In this document: in pieces, positions 10,304-18,196 of the stretch
Numbering within the stretch: the first letter of the stretch is position 1
Layout: the number at the start of each line of letters is the position of its first letter
Assembly: GCA_020636355.1 (NCBI GenBank)
Contig: JACJYB010000019.1
Coordinates: forward strand, 15,885-79,884
Direction of reading: 5' to 3'
Length of the DNA stretch: 64,000 nucleotides
Origin: Lewinellaceae bacterium
Lineage (GTDB): Bacteria; Bacteroidota; Bacteroidia; Chitinophagales; Saprospiraceae
Position numbers and translations under genes: made by a program
The notes under the pieces: generated by a model
Told to the model about the DNA's origin: nothing
Seen by the model: only the letters and a program-made list of their open reading frames with translations
Databases searched by the model: none

Positions 10304-10380
10304 AGCTTCAATATAAGTGGGCTGGTGTAGCAGGACGACTTAAAATACGCTGATAAGGACTAATATTTTACTTCAAATCG

Positions 10381-11217
10381 CTAATACGTGCAAAGCTCAG
10401 GAGCATTTTTGACGTAATAAGACTTATAGTTTTTAGCAGTGGGATCCTTGCAACCTACCAGGTTAAGTATCCGGATATTCCGAAATTGGACCGGATGGCT
10501 CTCAGCCTGGAGTGAAAAAAAGCCATGATCAACGGCCATACCATCTTTAAACAAATTGGCAAGTGCCGGATCAATACCTGAACCATCAATGGTCGGATGG
10601 TGATAACTCATCACGGTCTCACCATTAGCCTGGTGCTCGATCAGCGAGTCACCCAAAACGATATAGGTAGCTTTAACCCATTGATCTCCATGGTAAGTTG
10701 CAGAAGTAGAATTTGTGCAATGACGTTTGATCAGGTCATCCCCAAAGTAGATGTTCGTACCAGGTGTACATACGTTTTGAGTGGGGCGTTCGTGCGTTCC
10801 GTCGCCTCCAAGCAACTGACCTTCAATCGAAATAGGAAAGTCCTGATCACGGGTCATGGTTTTTGGATCCTGCCCATGCAACATGGTACCGCTGTTTCGA
10901 AACGCCCAACCCGGGCCTCCCGGAACCTGATCTCCACGAAACCGGTATTCCAATTCAAGTATGTAATAAGAAAAAGAATGATTATAAAAAAGGTGTCCGA
11001 ACTCGCCATGAAAATCCTTCCACTGATCGTAAGATACCGTCAACAATCCATCCTCCACTCTGAAGGTATTCCGGTAATTAACTCCCAGGTCAGAAAAAGT
11101 AAATTTGGGGACCCAGCCGGTCAGGTCTTTTCCATTAAAAAGCACTTCCCAATCTCCGGCTACCTGGGCCTGAAGTCCCTGAGTAAACAGAACCAAAATC
11201 AGTAAGATCTTTTTCAT
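10381..11217 (-). CDS. Secreted DUF1080 (3-keto-disaccharide hydrolase family) protein
   Basis: The 278-residue protein has a signal peptide (about 1-18, ending LQAQ) and one DUF1080/PF06439 jelly-roll domain (about 22-255). Family signatures include GDWEVLFNGKDLTGW at the start of the domain, the RNSG segment and the closing VQFRNIRI strand. Relatives are concanavalin-like folds that hydrolyse 3-keto-glycosides or bind glycans, usually in the periplasm or on the surface. The C-terminal 25 residues (GCKDPTAKNYKSYYVK...CTY) carry two cysteines that may form a disulfide. It stands alone on the minus strand, convergent with the ATPase gene, 77 bp away. The substrate is unknown. Confidence 0.85.
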   Translation of the reverse strand: MKKILLILVLFTQGLQAQVAGDWEVLFNGKDLTGWVPKFTFSDLGVNYRNTFRVEDGLLTVSYDQWKDFHGEFGHLFYNHSFSYYILELEYRFRGDQVPGGPGWAFRNSGTMLHGQDPKTMTRDQDFPISIEGQLLGGDGTHERPTQNVCTPGTNIYFGDDLIKRHCTNSTSATYHGDQWVKATYIVLGDSLIEHQANGETVMSYHHPTIDGSGIDPALANLFKDGMAVDHGFFSLQAESHPVQFRNIRILNLVGCKDPTAKNYKSYYVKNAPELCTY

Positions 11218-11373
11218 TTTAATTGTCTATTTCTTGGCTTCTGAAATCAGCTGATTAATCTGGATCAAAGATCCGGGTTTGTACAACTAAGTTTCAATTT
11301 TGTTGATAAAGCTAATCATTCGTATTAAAAATGCCGGTACGATAGCGTAGGCTACTTTGTTGAAATTCAGTCT

Positions 11374-11991
11374 TCAATCTTCGGGTAATATTCTTTTGGC
11401 CATTTCCCAGAAAGCAAGCGTAAGGAAGAGTATTTCCACATCTCCCTCAGGGTCTTTCATAAAACTGAAGGCTCTTGAAATATACCCATTTGAACCTATG
11501 GCCGCAGGTAAAAGCTGAGCAATCTCATCCTTTCCCACAATAATTGATGGATGCGGAGGGTGTGGAATTTGCATCGATGCCAGAACACGGCGAGGCTTTA
11601 ACGAATAAAGATTATTGCCCTCAATGACTGCGGAAAGAGTACCGTTGAATACAACTTCAATTTGATCACCACGAACCTGATACAAATACTCATCCCTGCT
11701 GTTTCGAATTAAAACCAGGGACCGGTTTCCAGAATATTTCTTGCGTGTGAAAATCAACAAAGGCTCGTAATAGATGGATGTCACTTTGCAGCGAACGATT
11801 TTAGCATTCCGCGCCCATCTTTTGGGATGTTGTTCCTGAATGTGATAAGAGGTCAACGCTCGTTCTTCATCATCCCAGGTCACCAATTCACCAATCCAGG
11901 GAAATATTTCTTTGCGCAATGCCTCAGCATCACGCTGCATGCGGTTACGTACCGGTTCCAGATTAAGAAACTCTAAAATAGTCCGGATCAT
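11374..11991 (-). CDS. Conserved-looking cytoplasmic protein of unknown function
   Basis: The 205-residue protein has no signal peptide and no membrane helix. The N-terminal third is helical and charged (TILEFLNLEPVRNRMQRDAEALRKE). The middle is strand-rich, with alternating basic and hydrophobic residues (VRCKVTSIYYEPLLIFTRKKY), resembling a twisted beta-barrel such as the scramblase/LURP-one fold. The C-terminal helix is hydrophobic (VEILFLTLAFWEMAKRILP). I cannot assign a family. It is the only gene on its strand before the hairpin-rich gap 11992-12436, so it is probably monocistronic. The start at 11991 was chosen because no better methionine lies upstream. Confidence 0.7.
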   Translation of the reverse strand: MIRTILEFLNLEPVRNRMQRDAEALRKEIFPWIGELVTWDDEERALTSYHIQEQHPKRWARNAKIVRCKVTSIYYEPLLIFTRKKYSGNRSLVLIRNSRDEYLYQVRGDQIEVVFNGTLSAVIEGNNLYSLKPRRVLASMQIPHPPHPSIIVGKDEIAQLLPAAIGSNGYISRAFSFMKDPEGDVEILFLTLAFWEMAKRILPED

Positions 11992-12094
11992 GGACTAAAG
12001 TTAAGGATTTACCCCGGGTATCTGGAAGTGTTCCGACGAGCTATTCTTTTTCTCAGGCTAATCGATTCAATCGTCCGCTTAATCCCGGCTACAA

Positions 12095-12132
12095 ACAGAA
12101 AGGAGGCTGCCATTCATACGCGCCAGCCTCCT
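12095..12132 (-). terminator. Hairpin with T-rich tail (candidate terminator)
   Basis: AGGAGGCTG at 12101-12109 pairs perfectly with CAGCCTCCT at 12124-12132 around a 14-nt loop. Read on the minus strand the descending arm runs into TTTCTGTTTG, a broken T-tract, so leftward termination is possible. It lies about 110 bp upstream of the gene at 11374-11991. It could therefore end a small RNA or attenuate that gene's leader. Confidence 0.45.
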
Positions 12133-12205
12133 CACAAATCGATGGGATGGTAATTTCCGCTTAAAACCGGACCAATGGTTGATTAACTGCTTTATTCGCC
12201 TTTCA

Positions 12206-12234
12206 CATCAGAATCTGTCCTTTCGATTCTGGTG
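12206..12234. repeat. Inverted repeat
   Basis: CATCAGAATC (12206-12215) pairs with GATTCTGGTG (12225-12234), ten pairs including one G-T, around a 9-nt loop. There is no T-tract on either side, so it looks like a structural RNA element or operator rather than a terminator. Confidence 0.4.
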
Positions 12235-12436
12235 ATTTACAATCACTATGAAAGAATGCTGCAATGGTAACCTGGCCGGACCCAGGCAATAAAAGCAAAT
12301 GGTCTCCAAAACCGCCCCGATCACACGGCCTACCCGGTTGATTAAAAAGGACTTATAGCCTACTGGTTCCCTAAAAGATTAACAAATAATCTTGTAATTC
12401 TTACGCTATCTTTAGGTTAACTAATCAAATGATCAC

Positions 12437-12949
12437 ATGTTCCGTCAGTTGCTTTTGGTTCTGTTCCTGTTTGTTTCTCTGTTCGTATCCGGACAACAAT
12501 TGGTGACTCAAAACGGTGGGCATTGTTACACGCTGGATGTTCCGGAGTACATGGTAAAAACCTATGAGCTCAATGATGTCGCCACCTTTCAGTATCAAAA
12601 TGCTTCCCGTGAAGCCTATGTGATCGTTATCGAGGACCCAAAAGATCAATTGGAAGACCTGGGTATGCACTTCATCAGTGCTTCGGACTTTATTTCGAGT
12701 TTCATAACCGATTACAAGTCAGAATCCGAATCCCGCACTGCCACAGAGCTAACGGCATTTGATGAAGGACCAAATCATCTGGCCCAGGCGATGATCAGCT
12801 GGAATGACGGTGAAGATGCATTTTACATGCTGGTAACCGCGGTAGAGACGGAAACACATTTCTATAAAATATTATGCTGGTCCGTAAACGAACATTGGGA
12901 AGAATTAAAAGCGGACTATTATCGCCTCTCCCGGACACTAAAAGATTGA
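12437..12949 (+). CDS. Small secreted protein of unknown function
   Basis: The 170-residue protein has a clear signal peptide (MFRQLLLVLFLFVSLFVSGQ) and is otherwise soluble and acidic. The mature part alternates strands and helices (YTLDVPEYMVKTYELNDVATFQYQ, then DYYRLSRTLKD at the C-terminus). It resembles PsbP/LpqN-type small periplasmic folds in outline, but no diagnostic motif is visible and I assign no family. The gene is preceded by the 445-bp structured gap and followed by convergent rpoD, so it is probably monocistronic. Confidence 0.75.
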   Translation: MFRQLLLVLFLFVSLFVSGQQLVTQNGGHCYTLDVPEYMVKTYELNDVATFQYQNASREAYVIVIEDPKDQLEDLGMHFISASDFISSFITDYKSESESRTATELTAFDEGPNHLAQAMISWNDGEDAFYMLVTAVETETHFYKILCWSVNEHWEELKADYYRLSRTLKD

Positions 12950-13014
12950 TAGTCGTTCAGAACTGATGGCGTTGCCGTGAACCAATCAACTTTCGCACTA
13001 CAACATTCCACGGG

Positions 13015-13884
13015 TTAACCCATGTAATATCGTGACTTGACTTTATTGAAGGATTTCCGGAGTCTGCGGAGGGCCCGTTCTTTGATCTGTCTTACGCGTT
13101 CACGGGTTAGACCGTACAATTCACCGATTTCTTCCAGGGTAAGCGCTTTATTCCCGTTAAGCCCATAGTAAGCCGCAAGTATCTCATATTCCCGAGGGGA
13201 CAATACCGACATTCCATAGCGTACTTCGTCTTTGAGAGATTGTTCCATCAATTTCAAATCGGGGCGCAATTCATCCTCAAAAGTCATCAGGTCGAGCATG
13301 GTAACTCCATTGTCTTCGTCACTGCTGATCGGCGCATCAAAAGATACATGCCGGTGCCCGCTCTGCATGATTGAATCCACCTCTTTGACGGTCATATCCA
13401 ATAATTCAGCGAGTTCCTCACTGGAAGGCTCTCGTTCAAATTCCTGGATAAAAGACTGATACGCTTCATTGACCTTATTGAAGGTTCCCACTTTATTCAG
13501 GGGAAGACGGACGATGCGGGAATATTCTACAATAGCTTGTAGAATTGATTGGCGAATCCACCAGACGGCATAAGAAATGAACTTAAACCCTTTGGTCTCA
13601 TCAAATCGACGAGCGGCTTTCATCAAACCAACGTTGCCTTCATTGATCAAATCTGAAAGTGACAAACCCTGGTTTTGATATTGCTTAGCCACAGAAACTA
13701 CAAATCTCAGGTTGGCTTTAGTCAGTTGCTCCAGGGCATCTTCATCGCCCTGTTTGATGCGACGCGATAGATCTGCCTCTTCTTCGGGTGTCAGGATATC
13801 TATCTTCCCGATATCATTGAGGTACTTATCAAGGGATAAACTCTCTCGATTGGTGATTCGATTAGTAATCTTGAGCTGTCGCAT
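13015..13884 (-). CDS. rpoD: Primary RNA polymerase sigma factor (RpoD/SigA, Bacteroidota type)
   Basis: The 289-residue sigma-70 protein lacks the long region 1.1 of proteobacterial RpoD, which is normal for Bacteroidota. Region 1.2 is visible at SLDKYLNDIGKIDILTPEEE. Region 2 spans LRFVVSVAKQYQNQGLSLSD to WWIRQSILQA, with region 2.4 contacting the -7 element. Regions 3 and 4.2 follow (LTLEEIGELYGLTRERVRQI). Bacteroidota primary sigma recognises TTG and TAnnTTTG elements, and matches are annotated here upstream of pheA and metY. The gene is monocistronic, and a perfect 9-bp palindrome (13958-13984) lies 74-100 bp upstream of its start. Confidence 0.95.
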   Translation of the reverse strand: MRQLKITNRITNRESLSLDKYLNDIGKIDILTPEEEADLSRRIKQGDEDALEQLTKANLRFVVSVAKQYQNQGLSLSDLINEGNVGLMKAARRFDETKGFKFISYAVWWIRQSILQAIVEYSRIVRLPLNKVGTFNKVNEAYQSFIQEFEREPSSEELAELLDMTVKEVDSIMQSGHRHVSFDAPISSDEDNGVTMLDLMTFEDELRPDLKLMEQSLKDEVRYGMSVLSPREYEILAAYYGLNGNKALTLEEIGELYGLTRERVRQIKERALRRLRKSFNKVKSRYYMG

Positions 13885-13957
13885 CGTATTTTATCTGCTA
13901 ATATCTTATACAATGAAAGGCTGGAAAAAGTTTCTCGACAAATGCTGAGCTTATCGA

Positions 13958-13984
13958 ACACAGGATAATAAATAGATCCTGTGT
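13958..13984. repeat. Perfect palindrome upstream of rpoD
   Basis: ACACAGGAT (13958-13966) and ATCCTGTGT (13976-13984) form a perfect 9-bp inverted repeat with an AT-only 9-nt centre apart from one G. There is no T-tract. Placement 74-100 bp upstream of the rpoD start fits an operator or a leader hairpin. Confidence 0.5.
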
Positions 13985-14150
13985 ACCGGTCAGGCCAACG
14001 ATTTGTATAATCTGATCAATGAAACAAAGACGCCTCCTGGAAGTTCTTTGCTACAATTGCTCTCTTCGATACTCAAACGCAAAAATACACGGTAATGATA
14101 CCAATATAATGAAATTATTCCTTGTCACGATGCGTAAAGCCGTGAAAGGC

Positions 14151-14230
14151 AATAAAAAAGGGAGGCCCCGAAGGCATTTCAGAATACGTTTATCCAGATA
14201 AATGAATTCTGTAACGCACGAGGACTCCCC
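14151..14230 (-). terminator. Rho-independent terminator of pnp
   Basis: About 25 bp downstream of the pnp stop, the minus strand forms an inner hairpin CAGAAT..ATTCTG around ATTTATC/GATAAAC. This is enclosed by an imperfect outer stem GGGGAGTCC/GGCCTCCC that leads directly into TTTTTT (14154-14159). The outer stem contains mismatches, but the T-run and position make it the operon end. Confidence 0.7.
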
Positions 14231-14252
14231 TATGCTTAAGCGTTAAATGCTT

Positions 14253-16613
14253 TTAATCCTGATTGTGGTCGTGATCCCGATCCCGGTCATGTTCCCGATT
14301 GCGGTCGTGATCCCGATCCCGGTCATGTTCCCGATTGCGGTCGTGATCCCGATTGCGGTTGCGATCCCGGTTCCGGTCATAGCCTCCCCGACGGTCGCCG
14401 CCACCGCGTTGATTTCTTCCACCGCCGTGATGCCGATCTGACCGGCGATCATCGCTCCGCTCCGAAGAAGTGTCTCCTTCAGCACGTGGCGGACGAGGAA
14501 TCAGCGCCTTCATGGATAATTTCATTTTCCCGGTCTTCCGGTCAAGATCCAATAATTTGACACGGACCTGATCACCTTCTTTCAGGACATCTTCCACGTT
14601 TTCAACCCGTCTGTGATCGATTTCCGATACGTGTAGCAGGCCACTCTTTCCTTTAAAGTCAACGAAAGCCCCGAATGGCATCAATTGACGGACGACTGCA
14701 TCGTATACCTCGCCTACCTCGGGTACAAACACAATGTCTTTAACCCGTGCCAGTGCAGCCTCAATGGATTCTTTATTGGAACTGGCAATGTTTACAAAAC
14801 CTTTTCCTTCCTTTTCTTCAATGGAAATGACCGTGCCGGTCTTCTCCTGAATATCTTGAATAATCGATCCGCCAGGTCCGATAACGGCACCGATGAAAGA
14901 TTTGTCGATGACTATCTCGACGATGCGAGGTGCATGTGGTTTGTAATCTTCACGCGGTTGATCGATCACTTCATTCATTTTGCCTAGGATATGCAGACGG
15001 CCTTTACGGGCCTGCTCCAAAGCTTCAATCAAAAGATCGTAGGGTAACCCATCGATCTTGATATCCATTTGACAGCCACAGATACCATTTTTGGTTCCGG
15101 TAACTTTAAAGTCCATATCACCAAGGGCGTCTTCATCACCAAGGATGTCCGAAAGTATGGCGTATTTGTCGCCTTCTTTAATCAAACCCATGGCGATGCC
15201 CGCGATCTGCTCGCTGATCTGTACGCCGCCGTCCATTAGTGCCAGAGAGCTGGCACAAACGGTAGCCATGGAAGATGAACCATTGGATTCCAGAATATCG
15301 GAAACCAGTCGGATGGTATAGGGCAATCCCTTGGGCATCACTTGTCGTACCGAACGACCGGCCAGATTGGCATGACCAACCTCCCGGCGACCCGGTCCAC
15401 GCATTGGTTTTACTTCTCCGGTACTGTATGGCGGAAAATTGTAATGCAGGATAAAGTCATCGTCATACGACAACAAAGCGGTATCAATCAGGACTTCATC
15501 CTGCTTGGTACCAAGCGTAAGGGTGGTCAGTGATTGAGTCTCACCACGAGTAAACACTGCCGAACCGTGCGCTGCAGGCAAATAATCCACCTCGCACCAG
15601 ATAGGACGGATTTCATCAGGATCGCGACCATCCAAACGCTTCCGGGTATCTAATACCATGTTGCGGATAACCTCTTTTTTCAACTTATCAAAGTAGGCGC
15701 TGAGCATCGATCCGTTCTCTTCCAGGTATTCTTCCCCATGCAGTTCCGTCAACTTCACTTTCGCATCTTCGAGTATCGCTGAAAATCCGTCTTTGCGTTC
15801 CTGCTTGGGCAACGAACCGGCAGCAAAATCGTATATTCCTTTGGTTGCGAAGTCTTTAATCCATGCTTTCAGATCTTCGTTTTCTTCCTTCTCGGGCAAT
15901 ACCCGTTTGACCGTTGCCTTTTCGCCAACTTTCTGGGCCAGATCCAACTGAGCCTGGCACTGAATCTTAATGGCTTCGTGGCCAATACGAATGGCTTCCA
16001 CCAGATCGGCTTCAGAACATTCTTTAGCCTCTCCTTCCACCATCGTAACATCTTTCATACTGGCAGCAACAATAATGTCAATATCGGCATTAGCCAAAGC
16101 GCTGCGAATCGGATTGACTACGTATTCTCCATCGATCCGGGCGACACGTACTTCAGAGATCGGCCCATCCCAGTTGATATCGGACACGACGAGTGCGGTA
16201 GATGCAGCCAGTGCGGCTAAAGCATCCGGCATTTCGTCCTGGTCACCGGAAATCAGGTTAATGATAACCTGTGTTTCATTCATGTAACCATCGGGGAAAA
16301 GCGGACGGATCGCGCGGTCCACCAAACGGCAGATCAGCACTTCATAATCCGAAAGCTTTGCTTCCCGGCGAAAGAAGTTACCAGGGATCCGGCCGGCAGC
16401 GGCAAATTTTTCCTGGTAATCTACCGAAAGAGGGAAAAATGGTTGACCTTCTTTGGCTTCTTTGTTGGAAACGACCGTTGCCAAAAGCATGGTCGAACCG
16501 ACCCGCACCATAACAGATCCGTGGGCCTGCGCTGCTAGTTTGCCTGTTTCCAGAGTGACTACCCTCCCATCCGGTAATTCGAATGAAGTTGTAATTGGAA
16601 TTTGATTTCCCAT
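14253..16613 (-). CDS. pnp: Polyribonucleotide nucleotidyltransferase (PNPase)
   Basis: The protein has 786 residues from the chosen ATG at 16613 (MGNQIPITTSFELPDG). An upstream in-frame ATG at 16646 would add 11 non-family residues. It performs phosphorolytic 3'-5' RNA degradation, acting in mRNA turnover. Domains in order are RNase PH 1 (about 10-140), the all-alpha linker, and RNase PH 2 (about 320-540). A KH domain with VIGPGGSIIQDI and an S1 domain (VYDAVVRQLMPFGAFVDF) follow. The tail beyond S1 (about 70 residues) is unusual: RG-rich (GGGRNQRGGGDRRGG), then repeating DRDHDRNREH units. It is encoded by 36-bp DNA repeats (14261-14368). Charged RG/RD tails commonly bind RNA or partner proteins. 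rpsO lies 102 bp upstream, the classic rpsO-pnp order. Confidence 0.95.
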   Translation of the reverse strand: MGNQIPITTSFELPDGRVVTLETGKLAAQAHGSVMVRVGSTMLLATVVSNKEAKEGQPFFPLSVDYQEKFAAAGRIPGNFFRREAKLSDYEVLICRLVDRAIRPLFPDGYMNETQVIINLISGDQDEMPDALAALAASTALVVSDINWDGPISEVRVARIDGEYVVNPIRSALANADIDIIVAASMKDVTMVEGEAKECSEADLVEAIRIGHEAIKIQCQAQLDLAQKVGEKATVKRVLPEKEENEDLKAWIKDFATKGIYDFAAGSLPKQERKDGFSAILEDAKVKLTELHGEEYLEENGSMLSAYFDKLKKEVIRNMVLDTRKRLDGRDPDEIRPIWCEVDYLPAAHGSAVFTRGETQSLTTLTLGTKQDEVLIDTALLSYDDDFILHYNFPPYSTGEVKPMRGPGRREVGHANLAGRSVRQVMPKGLPYTIRLVSDILESNGSSSMATVCASSLALMDGGVQISEQIAGIAMGLIKEGDKYAILSDILGDEDALGDMDFKVTGTKNGICGCQMDIKIDGLPYDLLIEALEQARKGRLHILGKMNEVIDQPREDYKPHAPRIVEIVIDKSFIGAVIGPGGSIIQDIQEKTGTVISIEEKEGKGFVNIASSNKESIEAALARVKDIVFVPEVGEVYDAVVRQLMPFGAFVDFKGKSGLLHVSEIDHRRVENVEDVLKEGDQVRVKLLDLDRKTGKMKLSMKALIPRPPRAEGDTSSERSDDRRSDRHHGGGRNQRGGGDRRGGYDRNRDRNRNRDHDRNREHDRDRDHDRNREHDRDRDHDHNQD
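14261..14368 (-). repeat. 36-bp tandem repeat encoding the PNPase tail
   Basis: The unit GATTG(C/T)GGTCGTGATCCC... recurs at 14261, 14297 and 14333 (period 36 bp, 12 codons), with an extra 18-bp half-step at 14351. Copies are almost identical, so the tract can change length by slippage in steps of 18 or 36 bp without breaking the frame. Confidence 0.85.
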
Positions 16614-16715
16614 AAAAAACAATTTAACAAATGAATAAAGACCCAATTGCCATGCAACGGGCTGAATTAGGAAGGATCACACAAGGAGGGAAAAAAGAAG
16701 GTGGGTATACGAAGA

Positions 16716-16988
16716 TTACTTACGTATACCCAATTTCTCGATCAGACTACGATATTCGCTGATGTCTTTATGCTGCAGATAATTCAGCAGTCTTTTTCTT
16801 TTACCAACTAAAGTCAACAGGGTACGGCGACACTGGTGATCTTTTTTGTTCTCACGTAGGTGACTGGATAGCATGTTAATGCGTTCGGTAAACAAAGCAA
16901 TTTGAGCATCCGTCGAACCGGTATTACTCGCTGCTCCGCCGAACTGTTCGAATAGCTTAGCCTTTTTTTCTTTCGTTAATGCTGACAT
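16716..16988 (-). CDS. rpsO: 30S ribosomal protein S15
   Basis: This 90-residue protein is full length for S15, a four-helix protein that binds 16S rRNA helices 20-22 in the small subunit platform. Diagnostic stretches are TGSTDAQIALFTERINMLSSHL, the DHQCRRTLLTLVGKRKRLLNYL core and the C-terminal SEYRSLIEKLGIRK. It is followed by pnp on the same strand (102 bp), the order conserved across bacteria. A TATCTTTG -7 element lies about 40 bp upstream. Confidence 0.96.
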   Translation of the reverse strand: MSALTKEKKAKLFEQFGGAASNTGSTDAQIALFTERINMLSSHLRENKKDHQCRRTLLTLVGKRKRLLNYLQHKDISEYRSLIEKLGIRK

Positions 16989-17029
16989 ATTTGTCTTTCT
17001 TAAATATCTACTTTCGAATAAACAGGCTG

Positions 17030-17037
17030 CAAAGATA
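17030..17037 (-). promoter_or_regulatory. Candidate -7 promoter element for rpsO
   Basis: The minus strand reads TATCTTTG, an exact match to the Bacteroidota -7 consensus TAnnTTTG, 42 bp upstream of the rpsO ATG. The expected -33 TTG is only TGG about 19 bp further upstream, so the call rests on the -7 box and position. Confidence 0.45.
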
Positions 17038-17080
17038 ATGGTTTATCTTTTTATTACCAGTAGTTGATCCAAATTTTATT

Positions 17081-17863
17081 TTATGGCGCTTGCTCTCCGG
17101 TTTTCGCTTCGTTCCATAAGGCATCCATCTCTTCCAGACTCATCTCCTGCAGGGGCTTCACAGCCTGGGTCTCAATAAATTCAAACCGCCTCTTAAATTT
17201 TCGGTTGGAGCGCTCCAACGCGGTCTCGGGATCGACCCCCAGGAATCGTGCATAATTGACCATTGCAAACAACACATCCCCGAACTCATCCTCCAGGCGC
17301 AGTCGATCGTTTGGAGACTCGGCCAGTACTTCCTGTAGCTCGCCCATTTCCTCTTCAACCTTCGCATAAACTTGTTCCGTGGTTTCCCACTCAAAACCCA
17401 CTTGCTTGGTCTTTTCCTGCATTCTGTATGCCTTCACCATGGCTGGTAAAGAATTCGGAACACCGGCAAGAATGGATTTTTTACCTTCCTGAAGCTTGAT
17501 CTGTTCCCAGTTGCGTTTGACATCGTCATCATTTTCAACCTTAACATCTCCGTAGATATGCGGATGTCTTTTAACCAATTTATCGCAGACCGCATGCAGT
17601 GCATCCGCTATGTCCCACTTCTTCTGTTCACTGGCGATGCGTGCATAAAAGACCATATGCAAAAGCAAATCACCGATTTCTTCTTTGATCCCGTCCCAAT
17701 CCTCATCCAGGATGGCATCAGCCAATTCATAGGTTTCTTCAATGGTCAGGTTTCGTAGTGAGAGGATGGTCTGTTTGCGGTCCCAGGGACACTGTTCGCG
17801 CAGCTCATCCATGATTTGCAATAAACGTCCGAATGCGATCAACTTTGTATCATCAGGCATCAT
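17081..17863 (-). CDS. mazG: MazG nucleoside triphosphate pyrophosphohydrolase
   Basis: The 260-residue MazG hydrolyses (d)NTPs to NMP and PPi and is thought to clean up aberrant nucleotides and lower ppGpp. The N-terminal MazG domain shows the Mg2+-binding EExxE...ExxD pattern (TIEETYELADAILDEDWDGIKEEIGDLLLH). The second, degenerate domain is near 165-230 (VEEEMGELQEVL...DEFGDVLFAMVNYARFL). HPHIYGDV is the usual linker motif. The length is normal for a two-domain MazG. It lies 92 bp upstream of rpsO on the same strand and is divergent from the NqrM-like gene, sharing a 60-bp promoter region. Confidence 0.94.
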   Translation of the reverse strand: MMPDDTKLIAFGRLLQIMDELREQCPWDRKQTILSLRNLTIEETYELADAILDEDWDGIKEEIGDLLLHMVFYARIASEQKKWDIADALHAVCDKLVKRHPHIYGDVKVENDDDVKRNWEQIKLQEGKKSILAGVPNSLPAMVKAYRMQEKTKQVGFEWETTEQVYAKVEEEMGELQEVLAESPNDRLRLEDEFGDVLFAMVNYARFLGVDPETALERSNRKFKRRFEFIETQAVKPLQEMSLEEMDALWNEAKTGEQAP

Positions 17864-17923
17864 TATGGAACTTTTAGTTTGTACCTTTGTTGCAAAGATT
17901 AAGAAAACAACCTAACAATCCTG

Positions 17924-18142
17924 ATGGAATTTCTATATGTTTTAGCAATCATCTTTGGAGTATTTTTCATCTCCTTTGGATTGATCAACATTCGTCATAT
18001 ACTGACAGGCAATGAATTCAGAGGAACCTGCGCGACCAATAATCCATTGTTGAAAAATGAAATCGGTGAGTGCACAGTGTGTGGCAGGGTGACCGGTGAA
18101 GCATGTAAGATGCCAGAAGTAAAAGAAGGAGAGACCGTATAA
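17924..18142 (+). CDS. NqrM-like small membrane protein (DUF539-like)
   Basis: The 72-residue protein has one N-terminal membrane helix (about 4-24) and a short soluble tail with four cysteines. GTC, then GECTVC (a CxxC), then a final Cys before KMP, are spaced as in NqrM/DUF539 proteins. Those proteins deliver iron to, or help mature, the Fe centre of Na+-translocating NADH:quinone oxidoreductase. The resemblance rests on topology and the Cys pattern only. No nqr genes are in this window, so the partner must be elsewhere or the protein has another role. A TACCTTTG box (17882-17889) about 35 bp upstream could be its -7 element. Confidence 0.6.
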   Translation: MEFLYVLAIIFGVFFISFGLINIRHILTGNEFRGTCATNNPLLKNEIGECTVCGRVTGEACKMPEVKEGETV

Positions 18143-18196
18143 TCTGGTTGCGCTCCCCAATCCGTAGCTATAGAATTTAATTCAGGGTATTACCAG

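Larger units (their letters stand above)
11992..12436. other. Hairpin-rich intergenic gap, possible untranslated RNA
   Basis: This 445-bp gap separates two divergent genes of unknown function and contains no credible ORF. It holds at least four inverted repeats. Two are strong: 12101-12132 (9-bp perfect stem) and 12206-12234 (10-bp stem with one G-T pair). The others are CCTGG/CCAGG near 12270-12286 and GGTAGGCC/GGCC..TACC on the minus strand across about 12270-12335. Such density suggests a structured leader or small RNA read on the minus strand, ending at the 12101-12132 hairpin. I checked by eye for SRP, tmRNA and RNase P signatures and did not find them. Confidence 0.35.
13885..14252. other. 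Gap between rpoD and pnp
   Basis: This 368-bp gap holds the rpoD upstream region with its palindrome (13958-13984) and the pnp terminator hairpin (14151-14230). No gene or additional RNA element was seen in it. Confidence 0.6.

Noticed and set aside
10597..11205. 202-codon plus-strand frame opposite the DUF1080 gene
   Set aside because: It is antisense to a clear family member with a signal peptide, has no domain pattern of its own, and its composition is that of a reversed coding strand.
11992..12436. SRP RNA, tmRNA or RNase P RNA in the structured gap
   Set aside because: GGACCCAGG and GGTCCGG segments recall SRP RNA, but the GGAAGCAGC-type tetraloop motif, a CCA end with tag ORF, and the GAGGAAAGTCC signature are all missing.
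14243..14485. Short repetitive frames on both strands at the 3' end of pnp
   Set aside because: The 36-bp repeat is open in several frames. Only the frame continuous with PNPase has a gene attached.
16614..16646. Upstream ATG of pnp at 16646
   Set aside because: It adds 11 residues (MGLYSFVKLFF) not seen in PNPases. The ATG at 16613 gives the normal N-terminus.
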